Notes under the pieces: generated by a model | What the model saw: the letters and a program-made list of their open reading frames with translations, nothing else | Database searches by the model: none | Told to the model about the DNA's origin: nothing | Shown here: piece after piece, positions 18,643 to 29,355 of the stretch | How positions within the stretch are numbered: position 1 is the first letter of the stretch | Layout: the number at the start of each line of letters is the position of its first letter | Origin: Vibrio navarrensis | Lineage (GTDB): Bacteria > Pseudomonadota > Gammaproteobacteria > Enterobacterales > Vibrionaceae | Length of the DNA: 64,000 nucleotides | Reading direction: 5' to 3' | NCBI RefSeq assembly: GCF_000764325.1 | Contig: NZ_JMCG01000002.1 | Location: forward strand, 806,001 to 870,000 | Position numbers and translations under genes: made by a program

Positions 18643-19539
18643 CTACTGCGGGAGATGAGCCTGTGCATAGCTGACAATCGCTTGGGAAATTTCTTGCAAA
18701 ATTCCCGTCTCCAATTGCCAGTGATGCCAGTAAATACGGTTGGAGAGCAGAAAACCCGGAGTAATATCCACCAGTTCGCCCGAGGTCAACTCTCTTTCAA
18801 TTTGTAATTTGGGGATCAAACAGTAAGCGATGCCCGATACCGCTAAGCGTACAAACGCCTCAGAACTGCCGACGTTATGATTGATCACGCTGTCTCTGGC
18901 AATATTGAAATGATCCGCAAGAAACTTACGATGTAAATCATCATACTGATCGTAGGAAACCGCAGGCGCTTTGCTGAGCGTCTGGTAATTCACGCCCTGC
19001 TGGAAATAGCGCTGAACAAAGTCCGGACTGGCGACACACACATAGTCCATTCGGCCTAAATAATCGGCTCGACACCCGGTAATTGGCTGAGATTCCAAGC
19101 TGATCGCCCCAGCTACTTCGCCACTTTTCAGCTTTTCAATCGAGCGTGACTCACCATAAATGGCCAGATTGAGTTCCACTTGTCGCTGTGTCATCACCTC
19201 TTTCAGCGCGGGCAACAGCCATGTTGCGAGGCTGTCAGCGTTGGTGGCCAGAGCCAGCTGCACCGGTCTTGATACGTCGTCGTTCATCAGCTCGGGGATC
19301 AACTCATGCTCAAGCAGGCGAATGCGTTGATACAAGCCAATCAGTTTCTTGCCAACGGGGGTCGGTTTAGGTGGCTGCTCGCGAATCAATACTGGCTGGG
19401 CAAGGAACTTCTCCAACTGTTTCACTCGCTGGGAGATGGCCGATTGGGAGATAAATAGCTCCTCTGCTGCCCGCTCAAAACCGCCTTGTGTTACCACGGC
19501 ATTAAGCGCCTCTATCCATTTGTAATCCAATCCGCGCAT
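18643..19539 (-). CDS. argP: LysR-type regulator ArgP (IciA)
   Basis: LysR-family activator; in E. coli it drives argO in response to arginine or lysine. It is 298 aa. The N-terminal helix-turn-helix is ...[24 protein letters not shown] (about 18-41), followed by the co-inducer-binding domain. It is divergent from argO across 133 nt, the classic regulator/target arrangement. Confidence 0.95.
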   Translation of the reverse strand: MRGLDYKWIEALNAVVTQGGFERAAEELFISQSAISQRVKQLEKFLAQPVLIREQPPKPTPVGKKLIGLYQRIRLLEHELIPELMNDDVSRPVQLALATNADSLATWLLPALKEVMTQRQVELNLAIYGESRSIEKLKSGEVAGAISLESQPITGCRADYLGRMDYVCVASPDFVQRYFQQGVNYQTLSKAPAVSYDQYDDLHRKFLADHFNIARDSVINHNVGSSEAFVRLAVSGIAYCLIPKLQIERELTSGELVDITPGFLLSNRIYWHHWQLETGILQEISQAIVSYAQAHLPQ

Positions 19540-19672
19540 CCGACTCCCCCACTCTTAATAAGTAATTAGACATTCTTATATATGATTAAAATCATTAATT
19601 ACACTTATTAAAACAAAAGAGCTACCTTGCTCACATTCTCTTATTCGTATCACTTTTTATCTGAGGTTTACC

Positions 19673-20302
19673 GTGAATTTCTGGCTGTTATTACAGGGAT
19701 TTGGCTTAGGCGCGACCATGATTATTCCCATTGGCGCACAAAATGCGTTTGTGCTGAATCAAGGCATTAAAAGACAACATCATTTGACCACAGCGGCTAT
19801 TTGCAGCGTGCTGGATATGATTTTTATCTCTCTGGGCATTTTTGGTGGCGGCGCGATTTTATCGCAAAATGAGATGCTACTGACTTCCGTCACCTTAGGG
19901 GGCATTGCTTTTCTTGCCGTGTACGGTTTCATGTCGCTGCGCAGCGCGCTAAAACCGGGTAACGCTACTGAAAATAAACAGGAGATCACGGCACGCGGGC
20001 GTCGTACCGTTATTCTTGGCGCTTTAGCGGTCACAGTACTTAATCCGCACCTCTATTTAGATACCGTAGTGATTCTTGGCTCAATTGGTGGTCAGTTTGA
20101 GGGGCACGATCGGATTGCTTTTGCTCTCGGCACCATTTTGGCTTCTTTTGTCTGGTTTTATACCTTATCGATTGGCGCCGCCAAACTCGGCCCAACGTTG
20201 TCAAAACCAAAGGTGAAATGCGGGATTGATATGCTGGTGGCCGCCATGATGTTTACTATCGCCTTTGTGCTAACCAAAGGGCTATATCTGCAGTACAGCT
20301 AA
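19673..20302 (+). CDS. argO: L-arginine exporter ArgO (LysE family)
   Basis: Inner-membrane LysE/ArgO exporter of basic amino acids. It is 209 aa with about six membrane spans. The family motif GATMIIPIGAQNAFVLNQG is at the N-terminus, and NPHLYLDTVV lies in the fourth span. The GTG start at 19673 has GAGG upstream. ArgP is encoded divergently next to it. Confidence 0.94.
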   Translation: MNFWLLLQGFGLGATMIIPIGAQNAFVLNQGIKRQHHLTTAAICSVLDMIFISLGIFGGGAILSQNEMLLTSVTLGGIAFLAVYGFMSLRSALKPGNATENKQEITARGRRTVILGALAVTVLNPHLYLDTVVILGSIGGQFEGHDRIAFALGTILASFVWFYTLSIGAAKLGPTLSKPKVKCGIDMLVAAMMFTIAFVLTKGLYLQYS

Positions 20303-20340
20303 CCTTACGCGCGCGGCATATTTTGTTTCCTGATAAATAA

Positions 20341-20366
20341 AAAGCGAGGCTTTTCGCCTCGCTTTG
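20341..20366. terminator. Bidirectional terminator between argO and mscS
   Basis: A 10-bp stem AAAGCGAGGC/GCCTCGCTTT with a short loop lies between convergent genes. Confidence 0.85.
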
Positions 20367-20391
20367 CTCTGTTCTCTATCAAGATAACAAG

Positions 20392-21255
20392 TTAGTTCAT
20401 TTTGTTCAGGTGCACATCCATTTGCGGGAATGGGATCTCGATACCATTGGCATCCAATGCTTCTTTAATCGCTTGCATATTGTCAAAGTAGACAGGCCAG
20501 TAATCGGACCTTTTCACCCAAGGACGCACAACAAAGTTAACCGATGAATCCGCCAGCGTGTGTACCCCAATAGTGATATCTGGATTTTTCAAAATACGCG
20601 GATCTTTTTCCAAGGTCTCACGCAGCACCTGTTTGGTTTTCTTCAGATCCGATTTGTAAGAAACGCCAATCACCATATCTACACGACGAGTTTCGTGGCG
20701 AGAATAGTTGGTGATTGGTCCGCCAATCACCGATGAGTTAGGTACCACCACCATTTTGTTGTCTGGCGTTTTGAGTACTGTCTGAAAAATCTGGATCGCT
20801 TCAACACTGCCTGCAACGCCACCCACTTCAACATAGTCGCCCGACTTGAAAGGACGGAAAGCGACAATCAACACACCTGCTGCAAAGTTGGACAAGGAAC
20901 CTTGCAAAGCCAAACCAATCGCTAAACCGGCGGCACCAATCACAGCCACCACGGAAGCTGTTTGCACACCAAGACGACCAAGAGCAGCAATCAGCACAAT
21001 CACAAACAAGAGATAACGCACTAAGCCGTGAATGAACTGCACGACTGCCTTATCCATCTGTTTGCTTTCGAGCACTTTCGCGACGCTGTTTGCCACCGCT
21101 TTCACTATCATGTTACCAATGAACAGAATAATGATGGCGGAGATAATATTCACGCCGTATTGAATAAATAGGTCTGAGTTGTTCGTCAGCCAAGTTTCAG
21201 CCTGTGCCAGACTGTCTACAAGTGGAGTTTCAATCCCCACAGATTCACCTGCCAT
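20392..21255 (-). CDS. mscS: Small-conductance mechanosensitive channel MscS
   Basis: Inner-membrane channel opened by membrane tension on osmotic downshock. It is 287 aa from the ATG at 21253-21255, which has AGGAAAG nine bases upstream. Three membrane spans are present; the pore-lining TM3 is rich in Gly and Ala (AVIGAAGLAIGLALQGSLSN). The beta domain (FKSGDYVEVGGVAG) and the C-terminal vestibule follow. It matches E. coli MscS (286 aa) in layout. Confidence 0.96.
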   Translation of the reverse strand: MAGESVGIETPLVDSLAQAETWLTNNSDLFIQYGVNIISAIIILFIGNMIVKAVANSVAKVLESKQMDKAVVQFIHGLVRYLLFVIVLIAALGRLGVQTASVVAVIGAAGLAIGLALQGSLSNFAAGVLIVAFRPFKSGDYVEVGGVAGSVEAIQIFQTVLKTPDNKMVVVPNSSVIGGPITNYSRHETRRVDMVIGVSYKSDLKKTKQVLRETLEKDPRILKNPDITIGVHTLADSSVNFVVRPWVKRSDYWPVYFDNMQAIKEALDANGIEIPFPQMDVHLNKMN

Positions 21256-21421
21256 AATTTCTTTCCTCAATCTGTTACGAGCCTGTATGTATACGTGGCT
21301 ATTTAGCGTGCCATTGATACGACAATGCTCCGCAAGGCAGCACTCATATCAATCTGTACAAGGTTAAGCAATTCTCGTCATATGTGCCAGAAATTTCACC
21401 ATAAGTGATTAACAAGCATAA

Positions 21422-21448
21422 AAAAACCCGCTCAAATGAGCGGGCTTT
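21422..21448 (-). terminator. Terminator after fbaA
   Basis: A stem AGCCCGCTCA/TGAGCGGGT, then seven T residues on the minus strand. It ends the glycolytic transcript. Confidence 0.9.
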
Positions 21449-21468
21449 TAGCAAAAATTTGCAACGAA

Positions 21469-22545
21469 TTATAGTACGTCTACTGCGTTCAGGTCAGCAA
21501 AGGCTTTCTCAAGACGAGCAACCATAGAAGCTTGGCCAGCACGTAGCCATACGCGTGGATCGTAGTACTTCTTGTTCGGCGCATCTTCACCCGTTGGGTT
21601 GCCGATTTGACCTTGTAGGTAATCGTGGTTTTCTGCTTCGTACTTACGGATACCGTCCCAAGTTGCCCACTGAGTATCGGTATCGATGTTCATTTTGATC
21701 ACACCGTAAGAGATAGACTCTTTGATTTCTGCTTCAGTAGAACCAGAACCGCCGTGGAATACGAAGTTCAGAGAGTTCGCTGGAAGACCGAATTTCTCAG
21801 AAACGTACGCTTGAGAATCACGTAGGATAGTTGGAGTCAGAACAACGTTACCTGGCTTGTAAACGCCGTGTACGTTACCGAAAGAAGCCGCGATAGTGAA
21901 ACGGTGGCTCACTGCGTTCAGTTTCTCGTATGCGTAAGCAACGTCTTCAGGAGAAGTGTACAGCTCAGAAGAATCCATATCTGAGTTATCAACGCCATCT
22001 TCTTCACCACCAGTACAACCCAGTTCGATCTCGATTGTCATGTTCATTTTCGCCATGCGCTCTAGATATTTAGCACAGGTTTCAACGTTCTCTTCTAGAG
22101 ACTCTTCAGACAGGTCTAGCATGTGAGAAGAGAATAGAGGCTTACCAGTTTGAGCGAAGAACTCTTCACCAGCGTCTAGCAGACCGTCGATCCATGGTAG
22201 AAGTTTCTTAGCCGCGTGGTCAGTGTGCAGAATCACTGGCACACCGTATGCTTCAGCGACAGCGTGAACGTATTTCGCGCCCGCTACTGCACCAAGAATT
22301 TGTGCACCTTGACCTTCCAGTTTAACGCCTTTACCTGCGAAGAAAGCCGCGCCACCGTTAGAGAACTGAACGATAACTGGTGCTTTCACTTTCGCAGCCG
22401 CTTCTAGTACACCGTTAACAGAATCTGTGTTCACACAGTTCACTGCTGGAAGAGCGAAGTTGTTCTCTTTAGCTACTTGAAATACTTTTTGTACGTCATC
22501 ACCAGAGATAACACCAGGTTTTACGAAATCGAAGATCTTAGACAT
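21469..22545 (-). CDS. fbaA: Fructose-bisphosphate aldolase class II
   Basis: Zinc aldolase that splits fructose-1,6-bisphosphate into DHAP and GAP. It is 358 aa from the ATG at 22543-22545 (MSKIFDFVKPG), with AGGA upstream. Zinc-ligand and catalytic regions are seen: HTDHAAKKLLPW, EIELGCTGGEEDGVDN, GNVHGVYKPG, FHGGSGS and NIDTDTQWA. It is last in the epd-pgk-fbaA cluster, 156 nt after pgk, with its own upstream palindrome. Confidence 0.97.
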   Translation of the reverse strand: MSKIFDFVKPGVISGDDVQKVFQVAKENNFALPAVNCVNTDSVNGVLEAAAKVKAPVIVQFSNGGAAFFAGKGVKLEGQGAQILGAVAGAKYVHAVAEAYGVPVILHTDHAAKKLLPWIDGLLDAGEEFFAQTGKPLFSSHMLDLSEESLEENVETCAKYLERMAKMNMTIEIELGCTGGEEDGVDNSDMDSSELYTSPEDVAYAYEKLNAVSHRFTIAASFGNVHGVYKPGNVVLTPTILRDSQAYVSEKFGLPANSLNFVFHGGSGSTEAEIKESISYGVIKMNIDTDTQWATWDGIRKYEAENHDYLQGQIGNPTGEDAPNKKYYDPRVWLRAGQASMVARLEKAFADLNAVDVL

Positions 22546-22603
22546 GGATGGAATCCTATTTATCTGTCGTTTTAAAAACAAAACTTGTTAAGTTTAAATT
22601 CTT

Positions 22604-22615
22604 GCAAACGTTTGC
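22604..22615. promoter_or_regulatory. GCAAACGTTTGC palindrome (LacI/PurR-family operator-like)
   Basis: A perfect 12-bp palindrome lies 58-70 nt upstream of the fbaA start. It equals the core of PurR-type operators. Which regulator binds is unknown. Confidence 0.4.
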
Positions 22616-22668
22616 TCACAACGGGCGTCATTCTAGCAGAAGAAACCTGCGCATGCAGCAAACAAGAA

Positions 22669-22690
22669 AGCGGGAGATTTCTCCCGCCCT
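22669..22690 (-). terminator. Hairpin after pgk
   Basis: GCGGGAGA/TCTCCCGC inverted repeat at the end of pgk, with a T-rich TTTCTTG tract on the minus strand. It probably separates or weakens pgk readthrough into fbaA. Confidence 0.6.
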
Positions 22691-22701
22691 CGACATATTG
22701 A

Positions 22702-23865
22702 TTAAGCTTTAGCGCGTGCTTCTAGCATTTCAACCGCTGGAAGTACTTTACCCTCTACGAACTCAAGGAACGCACCGCCGCCAGTAGAGATGTATGATAC
22801 GTCGGCTTTGATACCGAACTTGTCGATCGCCGCTAGCGTGTCACCACCGCCAGCAACAGAGAATGCTGGAGACTTAGCGATCGCTTCAGAAATGCCTTTT
22901 GTGCCCGCTTCAAAGTTTTTGAATTCGAATACGCCTACTGGGCCGTTCCAAAGAATGGTTTTCGCTTTTGCGATGATTTCCGCTAGTGCTGCCGTTGAAT
23001 CTGGACCTAGGTCGAAGATCATGTCATCGTCTTGAACTTCAGAAACGTGTTTGATTTCTGCTTCTGCGTTCTCATCGAATGCTTTTGCACATGCTACGTC
23101 AGTGGCAACAGGAATTGCACACTCTTTCATCAGTTTTTGTGCAGTTTCAACTAGGTCTGCTTCGTACAGAGATTTACCTACATTGTGGCCTTCTGCTGCG
23201 ATGAAAGTATTAGCGATACCACCACCAACAACCAGTTGGTCAGCGATTTTTGATAGCGATTCAAGCACTGTCAGTTTGGTAGACACTTTAGAACCACCAA
23301 CGATAGCGACTAGAGGACGCTCTGGGTTGCTCATCGCTTTGCCTAGCGCTTCAAGTTCAGCAGCCAGTAGAGGGCCTGCACACGCGACTTCTGCAAACAT
23401 ACCAACGCCGTGCGTTGATGCTTGCGCACGGTGAGCGGTACCGAATGCATCCATTACAAATACGTCACACAGTGCCGCGTATTTCTTAGAAAGTTCTTCG
23501 TCGTTCTTCTTCTCGCCTTTGTTAAAGCGAACGTTTTCAAGAACAACCAATTCACCAGCGTTTAGCTCAAGACCGTCTAGGTAGTCTTTCGCCAGTTTCA
23601 CTTCGCAATCTAGCGCGTCGTTTAGGTAGTTCACAACAGGTTGTAGAGAGAATTCTTCTGCGTATTCACCTTCCGTTGGACGGCCTAGGTGAGATGTAAC
23701 CATCACTTTCGCGCCTGCTTCTAGGCACAGTTTGATCGTTGGCAGAGATGCGATGATACGTGCATCTGAAGTGACTTTGCCATCTTTTACTGGCACGTTT
23801 AGGTCAGCACGGATAAATACACGTTTACCTGCGAGATCCAGGTCAGTCATCTTGATTACAGACAT
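22702..23865 (-). CDS. pgk: Phosphoglycerate kinase
   Basis: Glycolytic kinase that makes ATP from 1,3-bisphosphoglycerate. It is 387 aa from the ATG at 23863-23865 ([16 protein letters not shown]), with GAGAGG upstream. The family signature [15 protein letters not shown], the hinge HGVGMFAE region and the nucleotide-binding [20 protein letters not shown] and GGGDTLAA motifs are all present. It lies 147 nt after epd. Confidence 0.97.
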   Translation of the reverse strand: MSVIKMTDLDLAGKRVFIRADLNVPVKDGKVTSDARIIASLPTIKLCLEAGAKVMVTSHLGRPTEGEYAEEFSLQPVVNYLNDALDCEVKLAKDYLDGLELNAGELVVLENVRFNKGEKKNDEELSKKYAALCDVFVMDAFGTAHRAQASTHGVGMFAEVACAGPLLAAELEALGKAMSNPERPLVAIVGGSKVSTKLTVLESLSKIADQLVVGGGIANTFIAAEGHNVGKSLYEADLVETAQKLMKECAIPVATDVACAKAFDENAEAEIKHVSEVQDDDMIFDLGPDSTAALAEIIAKAKTILWNGPVGVFEFKNFEAGTKGISEAIAKSPAFSVAGGGDTLAAIDKFGIKADVSYISTGGGAFLEFVEGKVLPAVEMLEARAKA

Positions 23866-24012
23866 GTTGTGTCCTCTCAAATATTAAAAATAAAGTTTTT
23901 GAAAACTCGGCAACCCTGCCAAGCCTGTTAATTCTTTAAACTGGTCTTGATATGGAGTTACTAGCAATTTATTTCAAGCCTAGAAATAAATTTTCTCCGC
24001 GGCGACTAAAGA

Positions 24013-25038
24013 CTACTTAGCCGCCTGCATTGCGAGCGCAGTATCCAGCATGCGATTCGCAAAGCCCCATTCGTTATCGCACCACACCAGCATTTTCACC
24101 AAATGCCCGTTACTGACTCGTGTCTGCGTTCCATCCACAATCGCACTATGAGGGTCGTGGTTGAAATCGATGGAAACCAATGGCGCTTCAGTATAGTCAA
24201 CAATGCCATGTAATGTACACTGAGACGCCTTCACTATGGTTTGATTTACGTCATTAACTTTCACATTTGTATTAATTGTGACGCTCAAATCCATCGCAGT
24301 GACGTTGACTGTCGGTACTCGCACCGAAATAGCTTCAAATTTGTTGGAAAATTTCGGGAATATTCTTTCAATTCCTTTATGCAACTTGGTGTCAACTGGA
24401 ATAATGGACTGGCTGGCAGCGCGAGTACGGCGTAGATCGGTGTGGTAGGCGTCAATCACCTGTTGATCGTTCATTGAGGAGTGAATGGTAGTGATGGTCC
24501 CAGATTCAATGCCAAAAGCATCATCGAGAGCCTTAATAATTGGCACGATGCAGTTGGTAGTGCAAGAGCCGTTAGACACGACTTTATGCTGCGCGGTCAG
24601 CGTTTGATGATTGACGCCATAGATGATGGTGTTGTCCACATCATTCGCGCCGGGATGAGAAAACAGCACTTTCTTCGCGCCCGCTTTGATGTGCTCTTGA
24701 CCATCGGCTTGCGAGCCGTATACGCCAGTACAATCAAGCACTAAATCGACGTCTAAATCGCGCCAAGGGAGTAAATCGATCTCGGCTAGATGAAGAATAC
24801 GCACCGTATCCATGTCACCGTTGCTGTGATGAATGTAAATGTGTTCTTGGTCATTGCTGATTTTCTTACCAAAACGACCATGCGAGGTGTCGTATTGTAG
24901 CAAATGGGCCATGGCATCCGGCTGGGCCAGTTCGTTAACCGCCACCACCTTGATCTGCTGATGCTTACCGCTCTCATACACAGCTCTTAAAACATTACGA
25001 CCGATACGTCCAAATCCATTGATCGCAACTTTTAGCAT
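24013..25038 (-). CDS. epd: Erythrose-4-phosphate dehydrogenase
   Basis: GapB-type dehydrogenase that oxidises erythrose-4-phosphate to 4-phosphoerythronate for pyridoxal phosphate synthesis. It is 341 aa from the ATG at 25036-25038. The NAD-binding [13 protein letters not shown] and the active-site SNGSCTTNC (catalytic Cys) are clear. It is closer to E. coli Epd than to GapA, with shared segments such as [15 protein letters not shown] and the [18 protein letters not shown] block. It is first in the epd-pgk-fbaA cluster. Confidence 0.95.
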   Translation of the reverse strand: MLKVAINGFGRIGRNVLRAVYESGKHQQIKVVAVNELAQPDAMAHLLQYDTSHGRFGKKISNDQEHIYIHHSNGDMDTVRILHLAEIDLLPWRDLDVDLVLDCTGVYGSQADGQEHIKAGAKKVLFSHPGANDVDNTIIYGVNHQTLTAQHKVVSNGSCTTNCIVPIIKALDDAFGIESGTITTIHSSMNDQQVIDAYHTDLRRTRAASQSIIPVDTKLHKGIERIFPKFSNKFEAISVRVPTVNVTAMDLSVTINTNVKVNDVNQTIVKASQCTLHGIVDYTEAPLVSIDFNHDPHSAIVDGTQTRVSNGHLVKMLVWCDNEWGFANRMLDTALAMQAAK

Positions 25039-25101
25039 AATTCCATCGCCCCACATTTTTTTCGTGTCACGCATAGTAACTTATCGAAAACCTTTGCGCA
25101 T

Positions 25102-25134
25102 TAAAATAAAAGCCGAGTCAGGTTGACTCGGCTT
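25102..25134 (-). terminator. Terminator after tkt
   Basis: A stem AAGCCGAGTCA/TGACTCGGCTT, then TTTATTTT on the minus strand. It separates tkt from epd. Confidence 0.88.
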
Positions 25135-25151
25135 GTTCCACTTTGTAGCGC

Positions 25152-27146
25152 TTAAGCGATGATTTCTTTCGCTGTGTTCACCACGTTGTCTACTGTGAAA
25201 CCGAACATTTCGAACAGTTGATCAGCGGGTGCTGATTCACCAAACGTCGTCATACCGATAATGCGACCGCCAAAGCCAACGTACTTGTACCAGAAATCTG
25301 CAATGCCCGCTTCGATAGCGATGCGCGCTGTTACGTCTGATGGCAGTACCGCTTCACGGTAAGCCGCATCTTGCTTGTCGAATGCATCGGTAGATGGCAT
25401 GGAAACCACGCGTACTTTCTTGCCTTCTGCGGTTAGTTGTTCAGCGGCTTTTACGGCTAGCTCAACTTCAGAGCCCGTCGCGATTAGGATAAGCTCTGGC
25501 TTGCCATCGCTGTCTTTTAGGATGTAACCACCTTTGGCGATGTCTGCCACTTGCTCAGCGCTGCGCGCTTGCTGCGCGAGGTTTTGACGAGAGAAAATCA
25601 GCGCCGATGGGCCATCTTTACGCTCAATTGCCAGTTTCCAAGCTACCGCTGATTCCACTTGGTCGCATGGACGCCAAGTGCTCATGTTTGGCGTTAGACG
25701 TAGTGATGCGATTTGCTCAACTGGTTGGTGAGTAGGGCCATCTTCGCCCAAGCCGATAGAGTCGTGCGTGTAGACTTGGATGTTCTGGATCTTCATCAGC
25801 GCCGCCATGCGCATGGCGTTACGTGCGTATTCCATAAACATCAGGAAAGTCGCTCCGTAAGGAACGAAACCACCGTGCAGCGCGATACCGTTCATGATCG
25901 CCGTCATACCGAATTCACGCACACCGTAGTGGATGTAGTTACCAGAGAAGTCGCTTGCTTCTAGCGACTTAGAACCCGACCACATGGTGAGGTTAGAAGG
26001 CGCTAGGTCAGCTGAGCCGCCCATGAATTCTGGTAGCATTTTACCAAACGCTTCCAGCGCGTTTTGCGATGCTTTACGTGATGCGATGTTCGCTGGGTTT
26101 GCTTGAAGGTCAGCAATGATTTGGTTTGCTTTCTCTTCCCACTCAGCTGGAAGTTCACCGTTTACGCGGCGTTTAAATTCAGCTGCCAGCTCAGGGTACG
26201 CTGCTTCATAAGCTGCAAATTTCTCGTTCCACGCTGCTTCCTTAGCTGCGCCTGTTTCTTTCGCTGACCATTCTGCGTACACTTCTTGCGGAATTTCAAA
26301 AGGACCGTGCTCCCAACCTAGTTCTTTACGTGTCGCTGCAATTTCTTCAGCGCCTAGTGGTGCGCCGTGACAGTCGTGCGAGCCTGATTTGTTTGGTGAA
26401 CCAAAACCGATGATGGTTTTAGTACAGATAAGCGTCGGGCGTGGGTCTGCTTTTGCCGCGATGATAGCTGCATTGATGGCGTTCGCATCGTGACCGTCAA
26501 CGGCTGGGATGACGTGCCAGCCGTAAGCTTCGAAACGTTTAGGCGTATCGTCAGAGAACCAACCTTCAACGTGACCGTCGATCGAAATGCCGTTGTCATC
26601 CCAGAATGCGATCAGTTTGCCTAGACCTAGCGTACCAGCAAGAGAACAAGCTTCGTGCGAAATACCTTCCATCAGACAGCCATCACCCATGAACACGTAA
26701 GTGAAGTGGTCAACGATGTCGTGGCCTTCTTTGTTGAATTGCGCTGCGAGCGCTTTCTCAGCCATTGCCATACCAACCGCGTTGGTGATGCCTTGGCCTA
26801 GTGGGCCCGTTGTTGTTTCGATGCCTGGTGCATAGCCGTATTCTGGGTGACCTGGAGTCTTAGAGTGCAATTGACGGAAGTTCTTTAGGTCGTCGATAGA
26901 TAGCTCGTAACCGCTTAGGTGCAGTAGCGAGTAAATCAGCATCGAGCCGTGGCCGTTAGACAGCACGAAGCGGTCGCGGTCCGCCCACTCTGGGTTTGAT
27001 GGGTTGTGGTTTAGGTGGCCGCGCCAAAGAACTTCAGCGATGTCCGCCATACCCATAGGTGCCCCTGGGTGGCCTGAATTTGCTTTTTGTACGCCGTCCA
27101 TGCTGAGTGCGCGGATTGCATTAGCGAGATGTTTACGAGATGGCAT
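25152..27146 (-). CDS. tkt: Transketolase
   Basis: Thiamine-diphosphate enzyme that moves two-carbon ketol units between sugar phosphates. It is 664 aa from the ATG at 27144-27146 ([17 protein letters not shown]), with CAGGAG upstream. The TPP motif is GDGCLMEG...NDNGIS-like (here [11 protein letters not shown]). [11 protein letters not shown], the conserved glutamate region [11 protein letters not shown] and [19 protein letters not shown] are seen. Placement before epd is as in E. coli tktA. Confidence 0.97.
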   Translation of the reverse strand: MPSRKHLANAIRALSMDGVQKANSGHPGAPMGMADIAEVLWRGHLNHNPSNPEWADRDRFVLSNGHGSMLIYSLLHLSGYELSIDDLKNFRQLHSKTPGHPEYGYAPGIETTTGPLGQGITNAVGMAMAEKALAAQFNKEGHDIVDHFTYVFMGDGCLMEGISHEACSLAGTLGLGKLIAFWDDNGISIDGHVEGWFSDDTPKRFEAYGWHVIPAVDGHDANAINAAIIAAKADPRPTLICTKTIIGFGSPNKSGSHDCHGAPLGAEEIAATRKELGWEHGPFEIPQEVYAEWSAKETGAAKEAAWNEKFAAYEAAYPELAAEFKRRVNGELPAEWEEKANQIIADLQANPANIASRKASQNALEAFGKMLPEFMGGSADLAPSNLTMWSGSKSLEASDFSGNYIHYGVREFGMTAIMNGIALHGGFVPYGATFLMFMEYARNAMRMAALMKIQNIQVYTHDSIGLGEDGPTHQPVEQIASLRLTPNMSTWRPCDQVESAVAWKLAIERKDGPSALIFSRQNLAQQARSAEQVADIAKGGYILKDSDGKPELILIATGSEVELAVKAAEQLTAEGKKVRVVSMPSTDAFDKQDAAYREAVLPSDVTARIAIEAGIADFWYKYVGFGGRIIGMTTFGESAPADQLFEMFGFTVDNVVNTAKEIIA

Positions 27147-27344
27147 GTCTGCTCCTGAGTGCATTAAGCGATGTAATAAGAAAAATTGCGCTGGCTATTT
27201 TCGCAAAGCAATCTCTGCTCTGCAAACGATTTACCCGAGAAATACCCCTAGCAAACCATGCTCTACTTCACTGAAAGCGCAATAGAGCAAATTCTTTGCG
27301 CCAGCAAGGCAAACGATTACTTTTGGCTCATACTAAAAAATCAC
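27147..27344. other. Divergent tkt/metK intergenic region with PurR-like site
   Basis: Noncoding region upstream of both genes. At 27307-27322 it holds a 16-nt sequence AGGCAAACGATTACTT that fits the PurR operator pattern ANGCAANCGNTTNCNT at every fixed position. A weaker half-similar GCAAACGATT occurs near 27220. No other element is evident. Confidence 0.45.
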
Positions 27345-27396
27345 TTGTAATTCGAGTATTCAAAACTAGAATAGACGTCTAGATGTAGAAACGCCT
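27345..27396 (+). promoter_or_regulatory. metK promoter with tandem MetJ boxes
   Basis: A sigma-70-like promoter has TTGTAA (27345-27350), a 16-nt spacer and TAGAAT (27367-27372). Immediately downstream are three 8-bp units: AGACGTCT (27373-27380, identical to the met-box consensus), AGATGTAG and AAACGCCT. MetJ bound here would cover the start site and repress metK when SAM is high. Confidence 0.8.
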
Positions 27397-27468
27397 ACAA
27401 ATCGTATTTCATTCCCGGAGCTGAGAGCAAGTGTTCAGCTGCGAAAATTAATCAAAAGTGGAGCTCTC

Positions 27469-28623
27469 ATGGCAAAGCACCTGTTCACTTCTGAGTCAGT
27501 ATCAGAAGGCCATCCAGACAAAATTGCAGACCAGATTTCTGATGCGGTTCTTGATGCGATTCTTGAGCAAGACCCGAAAGCACGTGTTGCATGTGAAACT
27601 TACGTAAAAACCGGCATGGTCATGGTCGGTGGTGAAATTACCACTTCTGCCTGGGTTGATATCGAAGAACTGACACGCGAAACCGTACGCGAAATCGGCT
27701 ACGTTCACTCAGACATGGGCTTCGACGCCAACTCTTGTGCTGTTCTAAACACCATCGGTAAACAGTCTCCTGACATCAACCAAGGCGTTGATAAAGCCGA
27801 TCCTAAAGAGCAAGGCGCGGGCGACCAAGGCATTATGTTCGGCTACGCATGTAACGAAACCGAAGTACTGATGCCAGCACCAATTACCTACGCGCACCGT
27901 TTGATGGAACGTCAAGCGAAAGTACGTAAAGATGGCACGCTGCCATGGTTGCGCCCTGATGCAAAATCACAGGTTACTTTCCAATACGATCAAGGCAAAA
28001 TTGTTGGTATTGATGCGGTTGTGCTGTCTACTCAGCACTGTGATTCTATCTCGACACCAGATCTGCGCGAAGCGGTGATGGAAGAGATCATCAAGCCTGT
28101 TCTTCCTTCTGAATGGCTAAACAAAGAAACCAAGTACTTCATCAACCCAACCGGTCGTTTCGTTATCGGTGGTCCAATGGGTGACTGTGGCCTGACCGGT
28201 CGTAAGATCATCGTGGATACCTACGGCGGCGCCGCTCGTCACGGTGGTGGTGCTTTCTCTGGTAAAGATCCATCCAAGGTTGACCGTTCAGCCGCTTACG
28301 CAGCACGTTACGTGGCGAAAAACATCGTCGCAGCTGGCATGGCTGATCGTTGTGAAATCCAACTGTCTTATGCAATCGGTGTGGCGGATCCAACCTCTAT
28401 CATGGTGGAAACATTCGGTACTGAGAAAGTGTCGCACGACATCATCATTGAAGCCGTTCGCCAGTTCTTCGACCTGCGTCCATACGGCCTGCAAGAGATG
28501 CTGAATCTGCTTCAGCCAATCTACAAGAAGACCGCTGCATATGGTCACTTCGGTCGCGAAGAGTTCCCTTGGGAAGCAACCGACAAAGCAGCACTACTGC
28601 GTGAGTTTGCTGGCATCAAATAA
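27469..28623 (+). CDS. metK: S-adenosylmethionine synthetase
   Basis: Makes SAM from methionine and ATP. It is 384 aa, starting [21 protein letters not shown] with GGAG upstream. Both family signatures are present: [12 protein letters not shown] and [19 protein letters not shown]. Regulation by MetJ is suggested by the boxes just downstream of its promoter. A terminator follows. Confidence 0.98.
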   Translation: MAKHLFTSESVSEGHPDKIADQISDAVLDAILEQDPKARVACETYVKTGMVMVGGEITTSAWVDIEELTRETVREIGYVHSDMGFDANSCAVLNTIGKQSPDINQGVDKADPKEQGAGDQGIMFGYACNETEVLMPAPITYAHRLMERQAKVRKDGTLPWLRPDAKSQVTFQYDQGKIVGIDAVVLSTQHCDSISTPDLREAVMEEIIKPVLPSEWLNKETKYFINPTGRFVIGGPMGDCGLTGRKIIVDTYGGAARHGGGAFSGKDPSKVDRSAAYAARYVAKNIVAAGMADRCEIQLSYAIGVADPTSIMVETFGTEKVSHDIIIEAVRQFFDLRPYGLQEMLNLLQPIYKKTAAYGHFGREEFPWEATDKAALLREFAGIK

Positions 28624-28640
28624 TCAGCCTCTTCTCGAAC

Positions 28641-28672
28641 AAAAAGCCTCTGCTACAATGCAGGGGCTTTTT
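28641..28672 (+). terminator. Terminator after metK
   Basis: A stem AAAAAGCCTCTGC/GCAGGGGCTTTTT (one G-T pair), 6-nt loop, T run. It lies upstream of the sprT start. Confidence 0.9.
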
Positions 28673-28735
28673 ATTATGCCTAAGAATTGGTTATGCGTAA
28701 TAAAGCCCCAATTTTTGCCGTTTGAAGAAGAGTCC

Positions 28736-29236
28736 ATGTTGCACCCCGAACTAGCCGAACAATCCTCGCAAGTCCTCGCCCACTGTATCGCCTTAGCCGA
28801 GCAACGCTTTCAGCGCACTTTCCCTCTGCCCAAACTCAGTTTTAACGTGAGAGGCAAAGTGGCAGGAAAAGCTTACTTGCAACTAAATGAGATACGCCTG
28901 AATCCTGTATTGTTCAAAGAAAACCCTGATGAGTTTTTGCAAGAGGTGATTCCTCACGAAGTTGCCCACCTCATCACTTATCAAGTGTTCGGGCGCGTCA
29001 AACCCCACGGTAAAGAGTGGCAAGCGATTATGGAGCAGGTATTTCAGCAACCAGCAAGAACGACGCATCGCTTTAATATCCATTCGGTACAAGGGAAAAC
29101 CTTTCAATATCGCTGCGCCTGCGCCGAGTACCCACTGTCGATTCGCCGCCACAACAAAGTGCAACGTCATCAAGCCAGTTATTGCTGCACAAAGTGTCGT
29201 CAGACTTTGCAGTTTACCGGCTTACAACTCAGTTAG
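28736..29236 (+). CDS. sprT: SprT family zinc metalloprotein
   Basis: SprT-like protein (SPRTN-type metalloprotease fold) of unclear role in bacteria. The ATG at 28736 gives 166 aa, equal to the family length. The zinc motif HEVAH is at residues 74-78. A C-terminal zinc-ribbon-like part carries C-x-C (YRCACAE) and CCxxC (YCCTKC) pairs. Longer in-frame starts reach back into metK and its terminator and are rejected. Confidence 0.92.
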   Translation: MLHPELAEQSSQVLAHCIALAEQRFQRTFPLPKLSFNVRGKVAGKAYLQLNEIRLNPVLFKENPDEFLQEVIPHEVAHLITYQVFGRVKPHGKEWQAIMEQVFQQPARTTHRFNIHSVQGKTFQYRCACAEYPLSIRRHNKVQRHQASYCCTKCRQTLQFTGLQLS

Positions 29237-29355
29237 CGGCCTCTCTAAGCTCGCCCTCCGCGCAGTTTTGACTCAGCTTTAACAATTCGCTCACTACTTC
29301 GCGGAAAAACTGAGTGCTACAATTTAAAAAGTCATACTTTTCTAAGACTTTTTAG

